This document shows, piece by piece, positions 1 to 13,643 of a stretch of 64,000 bases of DNA; position 1 is the stretch's first letter, and each line of letters starts with the position of its first letter. Where the stretch lies: assembly GCA_028564705.1 (NCBI GenBank), contig JAPXFQ010000804.1, positions 1,674,001-1,738,000 on the forward strand, read 5' to 3'. The translations under genes were made by a program, and so were the position numbers. The DNA is from Apricaphanius iberus. Taxonomy: Eukaryota; Chordata; Actinopteri; Cyprinodontiformes; Aphaniidae. The notes beneath the pieces were generated by a model. The model was not told the DNA's origin. It saw only the letters and a list, made by a program, of their open reading frames with translations, and made no database searches.

Positions 1-3000
1 AGGTGTTGATCAGTAATGCTCACAACAGCTAAACTCAATCCGAGTCTGCCAGGGCGAAGGCTTCCAGAGTTTGTTCTGCCACACGCCCTTTGAAGGATCA
101 AACTTCTAGTTGTGCATTTGATCGTGCCGTGATTCACAGCAGGTTTCAGAGCGCTCCATGTCTTTTATCTGGTGTTCAACTTGTCCAGACATCAACAAGA
201 AGACAGTGAATATACTGTGATGGCTGGAACACAGAGAGGATTTTACCACCTGATGAACACGTCCTGCTGCCACCAGTAAGTCAATGTAAAAGGAAAAAAA
301 AAAAATTTCGGCTTGATGATACAGAAAGTAGATGCTCATTATTTAACTTAACGGAACTCATCTAAAAATATCATTAATAATATATTGTAATCAGGATTTG
401 TATTGCCTGGTTGTAACAGTAGTCATTGCAACTGAACAATAAAATGTGACATATAATACTCACATCTGAATCTTTATTTACTATAAATAATTATCCTTTT
501 CAAAAAAAAATAAAAAATAATAACTTGTTTGTGAGCAAAACAGTGATGAATTATTTTTGGGAATATATATGCATACCTCTGGTGTGATATCGCCATGGAT
601 AGTGAGCCATCTGGCCCTCATCAATACCGTCTACTTATCCAAACAGATTAGCGACATCAGTTGCTTAGGGAATTAAAGCTGATGTTTTAAAAATAATATC
701 AGGGTATTTGGAATTGTAAGTCGAATTACTACGTCATGCATTTTTAATCTGTGATTTCCTATCGAGCTTTAAGGGCCAGACCAAAAATCCAAAGGACTGG
801 AACTGGCAACTAGGCTGTAAAATCCCAAGGTATGATTGAGCTCAATATTAAAACAAAAAAAGGCTAGAACCTAATTCCAGCTATTTAAATTTTCCTCCAA
901 ACTATGATAGATTTAGGAATGCATCCAACAGTATTTGATATAACAAGTGTCTGGTCATATGATTACATTTTAATTGTATTATTAACCCCCCCCCCAAAAG
1001 AAAAGAAAAGAAAAACAGAAGTTTCACCAGTGTGCTCTAAATAAGTGGGATTTTTGCTCAGATGCTTGCGTCTGTCTGTTTATGACAGTGACTGGTATTT
1101 TGAATCAACAGAACTGTCACTGGTCCAAATTTGAGTGAACTGCGGTGACATCAGATGTCAGATGGTTAATTAGTTTTGTGGATTAAAATATCACAATTCA
1201 AAATTTCAAAATTATATTTAAGATCATTTAGCATGATCAGAGATCATGCTTTGCATTTAATACAGCTCAGATAAACTTACAGAATGGAGTTTCTCCAGAT
1301 TCCTAAATGCATAACTTTACACTTAACATCTGAGGTGTGAAGGACTGCTGCCTCAGCTCTGAGGTGTTATTGGGTCTCTGGTCCACACAGCTGTCAGTCT
1401 AAATGGAAGCAGCGCCTTTGCTCAGAGGGTCACAACACTGTGTGGCACTTTTAATTAATTGTGTAGGTCATTACCAAGTTTCCAAAAAGATGTTTCAATT
1501 GTTTTTGTTATTCATCAGATGTTGATTGTAAAGCAATAGCAAAGGAGGCTTTTTTTATCATTGTGATGCTTTCTGATCTGGCTGTAGGGAATTTTTTAGA
1601 CCCTGGCTGTATTCAAACAAGTGTGTTAGTTTAATAATTTGACATGCATTGTATTTTCAGCGTATCATCCTTGTTAAAATGAAGTAAGAATTCTCATAAA
1701 TTGCTGAAAATAAGCTGTGAATGGTAGCAGAGTGTGCACAATTACTGGAAGGAACAGAAAAAAACCCAGGAACTCAATGTAAGACACTCTTCCTCTCTTG
1801 TCTCTTTCAACCCACATCAATCACCATCACAGATAATGGTATCTTCACTTGGTTGCAGAAATGTGTCTTTAAAGACAGTTGTTACACTCTGACGTGCCTA
1901 TTGCTATCCGTCATATCATCACTTACACAGAGATGCCCTTCTTCTCTGTAATGATTGCCATCAGCCAGCAGGTGTATCGCCTCAGAGGATGTGGCATCAC
2001 TTATAAGCTGGCTTCTTGCTGTGATTAGCCCAATGCTTTAAACCATATATGTAAATTAATCTTAAACGTCCTTTAAAACCTATAAAACACCCCTACTGAT
2101 TTAGAGCTCAGGAGTTGCAGGGGTGCTGCTAATCAGTTCCCAGTATGGTCCATTTGGCTTCTGTGTCATTAGAGATAATACAAATAAAATAACAGTTAAT
2201 ATAGAGGCACTTTCATGCATTGCTCCTCGTAAAGGAGTAACATTTTATTTTATCACCAACAATTAATAATTTGTGGTAGAGATTTTTTTTTGTTTTTTTT
2301 TGGGGGGGGCGGGGGTTCCAATGCTTGCGCATGCAATAGTGCTGAATGAATTCTGGTTAATCACAAGGCAAATATGTCCGAAAATGTGATATGTGAACAT
2401 TACAATCCCTTTTTGCAATGCTCAGAAAGGATGCTTCACTTATCACACCCACACAAGCCTTATAAATATAAATAAAGAAAGCCATGTAAGAACTCCTGTT
2501 ATCAAATACTCACGACAATCTTCAGCAAACCACACACATGCATAGCTTTATAGCTCCCCTGGTTATTGGGCACATGCATTACTTTCACACTGGTGCCAAA
2601 ATGTCAACACTTTGCTCTACCCTCACTTGACTTTGATCAATATTGTGAAATAGTGGGATTCCAGCAATGGAACTTTAATGAAAGGTTTCGAAAACAAGGC
2701 ATAGACGCTTGGTTGATCTAATGAGCTCCCTAACTGTTCCTGCCATCTGCCAGACCCAAGTCATGACATTAACTATGCAACCATGCTAAGCTTAAACCCC
2801 TCTTAGATGAAGGAGCTCATCTGCTCCTGTGCTGCAAACAAATGAATACCTCACATCTAGCACGGGTGTTTTCAAGACTGTGGTCAGTGTAACTACACCT
2901 ACGCTTCAAGAGAGAGAGAGAGAAAGGAAAAAAAAAAAGTACTTCTTACGTCTGTGAAAAGTTTTTACTCTTGCATTTGTTTTATTGATGTGTCTGTAAG

Positions 3001-3287
3001 GCATTGCTTTGAGACAAACTCATCTGCAGTTTTTGGAGGTGCCATTGTTCTCCCGGCTGGGGAGAGGTCACTGCAAGGGAGGAAAATAAATGTGGAGTGA
3101 TTGACTGGTCGCAGTTGGAGAGATGAGTTCTCCTTTCATTGCCAGGCTTCCAGAGGTTAAACGTCCTTCAGTAGAGTAAACACAATCTGACAGGTCCTTA
3201 TAATGGACACATAGGCTCAGCATGGTACAATTTGAAAGGAATAAACTCTTCTCTTTCATGGAGCTTACAGTCTTTGTCTACAAAGAC
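1..3287. other. Intronic AT-rich sequence, nothing assigned
   Basis: Only short low-complexity runs (C8 at about 985, T/G run at 2283-2308, GA run at 2911-2922). Open frames stay under 80 codons with no recognisable peptide. No repeat family was identified. Confidence 0.5.
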
Positions 3288-3672
3288 TGGCAAAAGTTTT
3301 CATAATACTTTCGTCATGTTACAAAAACAAACTTGAATGTATTTTACTGTGATTTTACATGTCAGACCAACAAGAGCAGTGTATAATTTAGAAATGGGAA
3401 AAACAAGGATGCATTGTTTTGCATTTAGGAATCTGAAAAGTGCATCCTGCATTTCAGTTCATTGTTCATGAGTCAATATGTTGTAGAACCACATTTGGCA
3501 GCAGCTACAGCTGCAGGTCAAAGTCTTAAATGCTTGTCTATTCTACTCTGCAAAACAGCCCCAGCTTAGTCAGGAAGGGAATAGAGCATCTGCGAACATC
3601 AATTTTCTACCAAAAATTAGTGTCCTACCACATATTCTCAGGTGTGATTAGACCTGGCGTAGATCATTCAAT
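3288..3672 (-). mobile_element. Tc1-like transposon fragment (one end plus transposase C-terminus relic)
   Basis: The string runs from CAAAAGTTTTCATAATACTT through a TGTTACAAAAACAAACTTG block to AGTCAATATGTTGTAGAACC and GCTACAGCTGCAGGTCAAAG. It then reaches CATTTTGCAAAA-like and CCACATATTCTCA blocks. This order matches the terminal inverted repeat and antisense transposase C-terminus of a widespread teleost Tc1 family, as I recall it. It is truncated at about 3672, where another repeat starts. Confidence 0.72.
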
Positions 3673-3816
3673 CTAGGGATGCATCTATAACAATACTTGT
3701 ATCGGGTATCATGGCCAATACTATTCTAATGCACTTGTATCTGTATTGGTTAGCTAACCAAAACAGATACAAGTCTCGAAGGTAAAGCAATGCATTCAAG
3801 TATTTTTCACCCTAGC
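3673..3816. mobile_element. Short hAT-like non-autonomous element
   Basis: The left end TAGGGATGCATC and the right end TTCACCCTA are roughly inverse to each other. The body (TTGTATCGGGTATC, CACTTGTATCTGTATTGG) matches a common fish short element as I recall it. A clear 8-bp target duplication was not found, so the boundaries are approximate. Confidence 0.5.
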
Positions 3817-5266
3817 AGATTTATTTCCAGAGTTACTCTATTCATCTCCATCTTTGCATAAACTCTAATAAACTTTTCTATCTCTGCTAAAAAATGTGCA
3901 ATGTTCACACTTAAATCAATGTTTTCCTATAATACAAGGATAAAGAGTGCAAGAATGCAACAGAGAGTGAATTTATCTAAAGATAACATTCTCAGTAGGC
4001 AGCCTTCCCAAGTCGGAGCAGATCCCAGATCCCCGCTCGAAAGCAAATTAAAAACTGGAGTACTCATCAGAGACCAGATTAGGCCATTTCCCCGACATGC
4101 TTAAATTGCATTAATCTCAAATGCAGATCACATCTGCAACTAATTGATGGATTTGCAAGAAGATCTGAGGCCGGTTAGGCTCAACTGTGAGCTCTCTTGT
4201 TTATTTTCACTGTCAAATCCTTAACCCTTCCTTGACTGTCTTGTGAATCCTTTTGCTGAGTGACACAGCTGTCTAAAAGTCAGCCCTAACATTCACCCAC
4301 AAACATCTTCTGCACTAATTAGGAAGGAAAAATGTGCCAGACTTTCTGTTGTGCATTGGTTTTACATGAATAATTCAAAGCATGGTGTTGTTCTTTATGC
4401 CCCCTCTTGCTATTCATGGTACAGTAGGAGCTCCAGCGGTGTAAGGGAGGTTGCGCACATCCACTTATGAAAATATACTTCCAGACAGAGTGGTTAGCAG
4501 CTCATCACAGTATTGTCACATAGATTTGTTTACACTAAAGCCCTGGAAGTTTAATTCATTTCTACCGGCTTGTGAGGGGTGAAATATATTTTCTCTGTAC
4601 TCCTTTTGTGTTTTGGGAAGTCTTTTTTCAGGGTATCACTAAAAAGCTCTAACCATGAATGCTTATAAATGATGTCTTTTGCCTTTAACAGGGACACAAA
4701 TATATACGGATAGAGAAGAGGTGGGGAAAAAATGAGACTGTATGCCTGTTTGCATATGCAAAGGGATCTCTTAACAAGAAACACACCAAAAACACATGGA
4801 CATCGTATGTGTTTGTAGATGTGCGCTGTGTGTTGTGATTGTGGCAAGGAGTGATCTATTCTTTCCCATTACCCCCACTGCATACGTCTGGTTCATTTAC
4901 ATTCATGGTTATCCAGATAATGAAGCTTTCAATCCGGGGGATCCTGTGGTGAGAACAATGAACCCAATTACCTCCTGCCGCCTGTGAGATGGGATGGCAG
5001 ACTCTGAGACAGATGGGAGAGGCTGCACTCGGGCCGGCAATCCAATCACATTCATCTCGCTTGCTTCCCGTTTCCCCTGTTCATATGCTCTGCAGCAACT
5101 TATCAACAGGCAGGGGCCAGGAGAACCTGGGATCACTGCATCAAACACAGGGATTTCTGCAAACACGCACGAGTATACTTGTGCACAAACTAATTCTCAG
5201 AGGTCCACTCAAGCTTCTACATTCTTGCTCCTTCTGTTTCCCACTGCCTTTGGGTTTCCTTGCAAG

Positions 5267-5316
5267 CAAACACACACCCACACAGACACACACCCATCCA
5301 CACACACACACACACT
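5267..5316. repeat. CA-rich microsatellite
   Basis: Imperfect (CA)n with CCCA and GACA interruptions. On the CELF transcript (minus strand) this is a GU-rich tract. Confidence 0.9.
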
Positions 5317-5718
5317 TTACAATGATCTGATCAGCTTGCCTACTTCACCTGCTAGAGAATGTATGGAAGAGGTTTTGTGGGCGAAGTAATATATCTATCT
5401 CCATCTTGATCTCCTTATCAGTGAGTCGGGGTCTGAGTAAGAACGTTCCTGATGAATTATGCAAGATTCTCAACTTTCTTCTTTCTAGCTTAATATTTCA
5501 GTTTTAGGCTCTGACTGAGATCATCCAGTGATACGACAAGCAGAGTCAGTGTCTGTCTTATCAATGCCTGTGTGCATCTGCTAGCTGGGGGATGGAAATT
5601 GTAATGATTAAAAGTTATACAAACTTGATGGTGGTTTTGATAAAGTTTGATGCATTGAAATTAAGTTAAATCTAAGAAGTTAGTTCTAGTACTTTTATTC
5701 ATCAGAGACACTTAGAAT

Positions 5719-5850
5719 GCTTTGCAAAAGTATTCAACATGTATTCAACTGCTTCACATTTTGTCTTGTTATGGCCACCAATTTTAAGAGTATTTTGTGT
5801 TATTGCCATCCGTATGGCCATTTTTAAACCCCCAAGGTTGTTGGTCTAAA
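5719..5850. mobile_element. Tc1-like terminal fragment
   Basis: GCTTTGCAAAAGTATTCAAC followed by TTCACATTTTGTCTTGTTA and TATTTTGTGTTATTGCCATC resembles the terminal repeat of the same Tc1 group seen at 3288 and 47230. No transposase follows; the sequence is a short end piece only. Confidence 0.5.
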
Positions 5851-8800
5851 TGTGGGGTACAGGACAGCACAGTTTTCCATCTCAGGGCAACAAATAGAAT
5901 AAACAACCATGCATACACTCAAAAATAAGAGTAATTTAAAGTGGCTATTTTGCCAGGCATTCATGTGTTTGGACTGTGAAAGCAAGTATTGAGTTCCCAA
6001 AGTGAACCCGTGTGCTCACAGAGAAAACCTGCAAACCGTATGCAGCAGGACTAATAAGAAGAACCCTCTTGCTGTAATTTAACTGAGCTGATAAATACAC
6101 GACTGTGCAGCCTATATGATTTTTAAATCAAATAAAAACAAAAAAACAAACCTCTTCATTCCCATGGTAATAAATAATAATAATAAAATTGTAAATATAG
6201 TAAATACAGTCAACCTGTTTGAAGAACTGTCCTTTGCAGTTTTTCACAAGTTGTGTAAAAAGTACAGCAGACATGTGGAAGCTGGTGCTATGGTTTGAAG
6301 ACATCAATATCAAAATTCATGGTCAACATGCAACATGGTTTGTGGTGCCCAAAAACCCTAGTGAAAAAAGCATTATCCCTATGGTGAAACTGTTCAGAAC
6401 TGAACACTGATGCATACCACACCTTTTAGGAGTTCTTGTAAAAAATAACAACCATGCCACCTTTCCACAGTTATCCAATACCTTGTGTTTGCTGTTTTTG
6501 TCCCAACAGAATCTTGAAATGTAAGAAAATGAGAAAAAACGACTTAATGTATAGTTAAGAGAAAAAACGATTCAGAAACATGTTACTTTTATTTGACCAA
6601 ATTGGCTCAATTGCATACAACTTGCACAGTTTATTTGTTCTCTGGTGTTGCTTTTTTTCCAAATAGAAATGAACCATGTGACAATGCCTAATTTAAAAAT
6701 AGAAAACAATAGCAGTCCAGATATAACATTGAGTTCATAATTATCTTTTGTCCTTTGTCAAGTTAGAGGTTATATCTAACCTCTGATCAGCAACAAGTTA
6801 TGTGGCAAAAAGACAACTGTTAAAAAAACTCCACAAAGTTTTGGAGGTACTTTAATGTCTACTGCTGCAACCTCTGTGGCAGGACTTGAAATGTAATGTT
6901 AGCCATATGATACAAAGTTGGTTTGGACTCAGACAGTGCTTGAGGGGATGTATGCCACCAGCAGATAATTAGCTGGTGATTGCATGGAAGCTGATACTGA
7001 TTTTGCATAATGCTCCAATATTTGTATCACCTGCATCATACAGAGCGTACCCTTATCTCACATGCTTCCGTCCACTCGTCTTCAGCCGTACCTTTGACAC
7101 AGTGATCAATAGTAATTGACTTAGTGATCGATATATCTCTTGAAGTTTTCCATCTGTAAAGCTACTTAGTTAGGTCCACATAGCAGGACAGTGTATAGTT
7201 TGCTTGTGGGGATCTGCATGTAAATGATTCCAGCAGCTCCCCTGAGGGTCATATAGGTGGGTTTTATGCTAATGATGTCTGAAAAAGAAAACTCTTGCTG
7301 GTCATTTTCAAATGCAGCCGTTTACGTGCACTCGCACTCACACACACCCAGTCCAGCGAGCGCACGCATTTGCACAAATCCACACACACAGACTGAGACT
7401 GCACACCCACTCAACCCTCGGATGCATTATTGATAAGATACTAATTACGCTTGTTGCAATTTCAGCTGACCTTTCCCGGGAACATCCTGGATCATTATAA
7501 GCCTGGTTCTCTCTTGAAATTGGAAAGGTAATCTACAGTCCAGCATCCTCATTCTGCTCCTAACCGAATCACTGCCACCATGCCAAACACAATTCAGTTC
7601 TAGATGAAGATGTCTTTCTTCATCCAAAAAATTGCAGCAGAACATGGTAAGAACAAAATAAGGCAACTTGGGAAGTAAAAGGAAAATAGAGAGAACAACT
7701 TGGGTAGGAGCAGAGTGCATCTTTACTTCTTATCAGGTTTGTGTATACACAATTTTTGCTGAGCTGCTAACTATGATTAAATAATTTTTTTAGTAATATG
7801 ATCATTCTTATTCATATCATTTGAACTGAGCTGATTATAAAGTAAATGTTCTCTTTCAGCTACAAAAATACATACAATTCTATCATTTTTCAAGTGCCAT
7901 GGAATTGTGGTGCAATATATTAAAGCTTAGAAAAAGTATAAGGTTATTTATTATTTTAGAAACTTTTTAAATAATCTATTGCATTTAAAGGGCAATATTT
8001 AATCATTAAAAAAACTCCATCGACTTGATCCATTATGCTTTCCATACTCAAGACACACAAATGATGTCTTTGGTTGCAAGCAAGCAGATGCAATTGGAAC
8101 GATGACTAAAATGCAACAATCTGCAGCAATCACTTCATATCAGGTAAGCCTTGGCAAACAAACAAGCTAATATCCCTAACCAAGTCTGAAATTTTAAGTC
8201 AACCAAAAATAATAACAATGTGAGCCAAAGACGCACCAATCAAACGTATATAATCCCCACTGCAAGTGTAAAACAAGCACCTGTTTACGCTTAAATCAGA
8301 ACAATATAAATATTTCAACACAACTAATATAGTTGCAAAATATATTTGCCACAAAATTACACTTTTAATAATTAGTGATGTTTCAAGCTTCAGCCTCCTC
8401 ACTTGATTAAATTAATCTCTTCTTCCAGACATATCAGATTTTCTGGTACAAGAGGAAGTAAACCAGTCATAGAACATCACTGCTATACTTTAATGGAGGA
8501 ATTTAGTTGTTTTTAGTTCAAAAAAACTGGATCCAACTTTTCTTGTTCTGTTGAGTCAGGAGCTGTTTATGTCTTTGCGTTTGTGTGTAGAGACTTTTTT
8601 TTTGGTATGGACACTCAAGCCTCTTGCTGCAGGTCTTTCCCAATTAGTTGAGGGTTTTTGACCACCTGCCTTCTTCTTTCTCCCACACCAGAGGACGTAG
8701 CCACTGTAGCTTTAAGCTTGAACTTGTAAAATATGCTTCAAACTGTATCTCAAGAAACCATCACAAGGTCTTTGCTATCTTTTTATATTCTTGTTTGTGG

Positions 8801-9264
8801 AAGGGAACAATCTCTACTTTGAACGTGTTGAGCAATAGCCTTGCATGATGGCCTCAACCACATATTCGTAATAACACTCAAAACAATAATTGTATTAATC
8901 CTCAAGCACACCTTAGTTTTAGCAGTCACATCATTCAGTATTTAACTAGAATTTTGTTAGACACACTTTTCAATCCTACAATGATATATGGACTCTACAT
9001 ATAGTGACACTGTATAGTTTTAAAATTGATTTTTATAATAATAATGATGTTTTCAGTCTTCTGAGTTACCTGTGCTGGTGTTGGGTCCCTCCTTGATGAG
9101 GAAAACGCATGACAAAGAGCTGAAGACTGAGATCTGAAAGTCAGCTCATAAGGTTGTGCCATGTGCTTGGCAGCTAACTGGTATTTAGGGTTCTGTCTTT
9201 TTTCCTCTTTTTAGTCTACTTTGATGTCTACTTGAGTTCCTTAACAGGCATGTTTCCACTATAG

Positions 9265-9457
9265 CAGGGGTGGGGAACCCTGCTCCTCGCATTTCTCTAA
9301 GTTTTCCAGGCAACCCTGCTTCAACACACCTGACTCAAATCAAATGGATCCAACATCCATGGAAGTTTTGCACAATTACTAGTTCATTTTATTCAGGTGT
9401 GTTTGCGCAGGGAAACATGGAAACCTTGCAGGATGAGGGCCAAGGTTGCCCACCCCG
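9265..9457. mobile_element. 193-bp hAT-type miniature element
   Basis: Ends CAGGGGTGGGGAACC and GGTTGCCCACCCCG are inverse to each other, and the interior has the AACACACCTGACTC / CAGGTGTGTTTG arrangement of a common teleost miniature element. The flanks CACTATAG (9257-9264) and CACTATCA (9458-9465) look like an 8-bp target duplication with two changes. Confidence 0.68.
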
Positions 9458-11892
9458 CACTATCAGAGTAATTTCACCGGATCTTTTTCTGACGGTGTAA
9501 TCTCTTTGCTCGCTCCTCTTAGCCGTCATGTCTCCAAACACAATCGGCCCTCTTAAGCAATCAGCTAGAGACACCCGCAAACCACACAGTTTTAGCAGCA
9601 AGTTGCATCACTGATCAACGTAGAAGGGGCACAAAGCAGCAGAAATAACAGCTGAATGGCAGGGCTTGTTGCTGTGTATCTGCTTGGTCTGACTTGATAA
9701 TGCCATTTCCAAGTACATACTCACACTCCGGTACACTGTTGAACCCCTGAAATGGCATTGAAAATAGCCCCGGCGGCCTGGCCCGATGAGGTGGAGACAT
9801 GCGGGTATTGGATGTTCCGGTCAAATTACCTTGAAATTCTGGTAGTGGAAACGCACTTATTGTGTTTAATGTGCTTGGCCATACTTTGATATAAATTGCT
9901 CTCTTGTGACTGTGTTAGATCACTCTTTAGGTTGAGATAGTTTATGTTTTTGTTTGATCAGTTGCCGTGACCTGAAGCTAGTTAGCTTCATGTTTTGGAC
10001 CCACTAAATGTTTTTTGACTTTTTTTAAGTTCATCCAAAGTTCGGGTACTTCATGTGTTCTTTCCTAAGCACACATGATGCAACTAAGTCCTTAATTGGT
10101 TCCATGTGTGCCTGAGACCACATTTAATTTTTAAATCTATTCTCATTTGAATACTTTCCTTCATGAGTATTAATTATTTTGAGGCAGGATTTGCACTAAA
10201 GTGTCGTGTATTGTTGATTTTAGAATAACATTCTTTTAATGTTATCCTAATGCTATCCTAATTATTTTATTTAACTATTTAAACTGCTCTTGTGGTAATT
10301 TTTATAGTAAACACCTGAACCTTTCCGAATGTTCCAAATAAACAGTATTTGCAGCTGTGAATTAAGTAAGAATTTTCAACTCAGCAAAAAAGTGATGCAC
10401 CTAGTACAAAGACAGAAAGCTGCTGGCACCAATACAGTATTTCACAAGGTTGGACAAACTGTTAAGATCACATCTATATGTAACATAATATCTCATGATA
10501 TTGTAGTTTTACAATATGCTGTTCTGTTTGCAATTTCTCAACACAGTAGAAGTTACATGGAAAGCTTTTTGTCTAACAGAATGATTTTGTTCTTATTAGG
10601 AGCTGAAATTGCAAAGCCCTGGATTAGATTAATGTTTTACAGACTTCTACTATATTTTTCCTGCAGAGAACAAAACATGTCATACAGAAAAAATCTAAAG
10701 AACAGGAGTGGCTGTGCAGATTGTGCATAGAAAAGCACAACAGATGATCAAATGGTGTGGGCAACGCAAATGACCAAATATTGCTGCCTGAGCACAGACA
10801 AGCTCCATTATGGAAACAGAAACAAGATCAATCAAGATGTGTAGGGCAACAGGGAAACTTGTTTCTTATTTTTTAATAATAAACTCATTTGGAGTATCGG
10901 CTCCTTCCTTTGATCATTTTGGCATGTAACAACAAAGCTATTGATCTGAAGCTACAATCCTTAGCATAAATGTATGCAAATTAAAGATTTTTGCCTTAGA
11001 ATACATGCATAATGGCATATGCAAAAAGAACAAAGAAAAAAAAACTGCCACAGCAATATAGAAACATTTTGTTTAAAAACATAGTATCCAACAGTCTTTC
11101 AAAGCATGCAAAGTCTGCCTTTGATGTTAAGATAGCTTAATAAAGAAAGAACTTGATAATCGTAGCGCTATGTGGAGGATGTTTTTACCTGTTGTTGCTG
11201 ATAAATGCATCTTTAGGGGTCTTGTATCATTGACAAGCTAGCTGAAGAACAATAGTCTTCACAACTGACATACAACTTCACAGCTATATTAAAGCTTGGA
11301 AATGCCATATCTGCATGCAAAAATCTATTTGCATAATATTTTTATCCAAACACAAAAGGTTTTGAACAGTAGGCCTTTGCTCGCTGCAGTACTCAAGGAT
11401 CAATGGGGAGCATTTCAGCAGTCACAAATCTAACAAACTGACTCCCAAATGTGGGTGTGCAGTAAAATGTCAATACCCACTGAATGAACATTCCTTATTA
11501 TTTAATCCAACATTTCATTCCATCAAGTTCTTTTTAATCTGTGTTGGATGTATTTTTGTTTTATTTTTTCTTTCTTAATGCTATTGCTGGTTTATTTAAC
11601 CTGACCCAGATAAAAATGTGGATTCTTCTCAAAGTAATTTCACAGTGCTAATACAGCTCAGAGATGTCAGAAAAAAATTGTACTTTATGAAATACGACAC
11701 AAATGTTTTCTTCAGTTTCCAATTTATTTATTTTTTACTGTTATTAATTAACTAACAACTCTGTCCTCTCTTCCTCAACACCTTTACACACACAATCAAA
11801 AAAATATCTTACAGAACCTATAGTTTAGCCTCTAATAAGCATGTTTATTTACACTGAAAGTTATTTTACTTATCCACTGCAATCAAAATGTG
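9458..11892. other. Intronic AT-rich sequence
   Basis: It holds a 133-codon plus-strand frame at 10329-10730 with no recognisable domain and an AT-rich composition like its surroundings. Nothing else was assigned. Confidence 0.5.
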
Positions 11893-12062
11893 TTGGTTAT
11901 GGTTGCTGACTTGGAACCAGAATAACGGGCAGACCGCAAAAAGAGCTGGGAACAGCAGTTTGCCCAGCGGGGCTTTGAACCAGGTGAGCCGACGTAGGCA
12001 GGGATGACACGAGCCAAAGGATTAATGGTCTCGGGGGACGCCAAGGTAAGCCCACCACTCCT
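11893..12062. other. GC-rich exon-like block, strand and identity unknown
   Basis: This block is clearly richer in GC and CpG than its AT-rich neighbours. On the plus strand it has two good donor-like sites, CCAG|GTGAGC at 11984 and CAAG|GTAAGC at 12046. The minus strand is open for 62 codons (12071-11883, LASPETINPLARVIP...). Neither translation is recognised. It may be a conserved noncoding element, an exon of an unannotated transcript, or chance. Confidence 0.3.
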
Positions 12063-12423
12063 GCTTGACATCTTTGTACTTGTAAGAGTACAGAAATTAG
12101 CCAGGCAATGCAGTGAGTAATGGACAGGGTGCTTCCATCAGTCCCATTTAACAGTGCATGCAAAGCCAACAGAGGAAAGTGCACAGAGAGAGAAAAGTAA
12201 ATGCTCTCTCTTGGGCATGAGTGCACAGCTCCATGGAGCAGTTTATTACTTAAGGCCTAGTGTGTGCATTTAACAAAAACACTAAACAAATCGGGCAGAT
12301 ACAGTGAGAAAGATAAGCATTTGAAAAAGATTTGCAAGTTCTCCCACTTAGAAATTATGGAACGGTCTGAAATTTACATTGAAGGTGCATTTCCACTGTG
12401 AGAGACAGCATTTAACAAAACAA

Positions 12424-13500
12424 TCAGGAAATCACATTGTATGATTTTTGAAGTATTTCTTTGTATTCTATTGCTGCACATATGTATTTGAACACCTGGG
12501 AAAATAAGTTATATTTGGTACAGAAGCCTTTTTTTGCAATTACAGAGTTCAAATGTTTCATGTAGTTCTTGAGGAGGATTGCACACACTGCAAAAGGGAT
12601 TTTGGCCAGCTCCTCCACACAAATCTTCGCTAGATCTGTCAGGCTTCGGAGTTTCAGCTCTCTCCAAAGATTTTCTATTGGATTTAGGTCGAGGGACTGA
12701 GGAGGCCACTCCAGAACCTTGATATGCATCTTATGGAGCCAATCCTTGGTTATATTTGCTGTATGCCTTGCTCGGTGTCCTTCTGGAACATCCAGCCACA
12801 AGCCATCTTCAATGCTCTGACTGAGGCAAGGAGGTTTTTGCTCAAAATCTAACAATAAATTGCCCCAGTCATCCGCTCCTTAATACAGTGTAGTCTTCTT
12901 GTCCCCTTCACAGAAAAGCCTCGCTCAAAGCATGATGTTTACATCCCCATGCTTTACAGTTGGAATGTTGTGCTTGGAATGCAACTCTTCTTTCTTTTTC
13001 CTCCAAACACAGCAAGTGAAGTTTGGACAAAAAAGTTATAGTTTGGTCTCATCTGACTTTCTCCCATGCGTCCTCTGGATCATCCAGATGGTCATTGAAA
13101 AACTTAAGACAGGCCTGGAAATGTGATGAGTTGAGCAGGTGAACCTTCCGTTGAATGCATGATTTTAAACCAAGTCAGCATAGTGTTCAATCGACGATAA
13201 CTTTTGAAACTGTGGTCCCAGCTCTCTTCATGCCATTGACTAGCTCCTCCCGTGTAGTTCTTATCATCAGTCATACCACACAAAGTGTAATCATGCATGG
13301 AGCCCCAGTCTGAGGAAGACTGTCACCTTTGGCCTCTTCATTTCTTTTACAATTGCACCTACAGTTGATCTATTTTCACCAAGCTGCTTTGTAATGCCCA
13401 TATCCCTTTCCAGCCTCCAGGAGATCTAAACATTTCTCTGATGTCTTTTGACAGCTCTTTGACCTTGCCTATGGTAGTAGTTGAAATCTGACTGACTATG
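12424..13500 (-). pseudogene. Tc1-like transposase, broken
   Basis: The C-terminal part is open for 143 codons (12855 down to 12424) and holds the Tc1 signature [11 protein letters not shown], then [14 protein letters not shown] with the third catalytic acid (E of IENLW). The middle catalytic aspartate region, normally DNDPKHTA, reads GHRARHTA, so a catalytic residue is lost. Upstream on the minus strand (12900-13500) translated fragments of the catalytic core and the N-terminal helix-turn-helix continue in different frames with stops. Family length is about 340 residues; none of this could make active enzyme. Confidence 0.88.
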
Positions 13501-13643
13501 GGGTGGACAGGTATCTTTAACAACTCAGACATGTGCTACTAATTTAGATTAAGACGTGGAATAGAGGTGGACTTTTTAAAGGCGGAGTAACATAGCTTCG
13601 ACAGCCAGAATTCTTGCTGATTCCCAGGTGTCTATCAGGAATC

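Larger units (their letters stand above)
3817..9264. other. Intronic sequence between small transposon pieces
   Basis: Apart from the Tc1 end fragment at 5719 and the CA tracts at 5267 and about 7316-7400, no element was recognised. The GC-richer 4985-5200 part gives 113- and 131-codon frames that end in CA-repeat translations (THTHTH) and look non-coding. Confidence 0.5.

Noticed and set aside
4989..5389. Overlapping 113- and 131-codon frames
   Set aside because: Two frames open at once, both ending in His/Thr repeats translated from a CA microsatellite; no recognisable protein.
10329..10730. 133-codon plus-strand open frame
   Set aside because: No domain or motif, AT-rich composition like its flanks, and Lys/Ile/Asn/Ser-rich peptide typical of chance frames; no splice context identified.
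12424..12855. Tc1 transposase as an intact gene
   Set aside because: Only the C-terminal part is open, a catalytic Asp region is changed and upstream parts are frameshifted.
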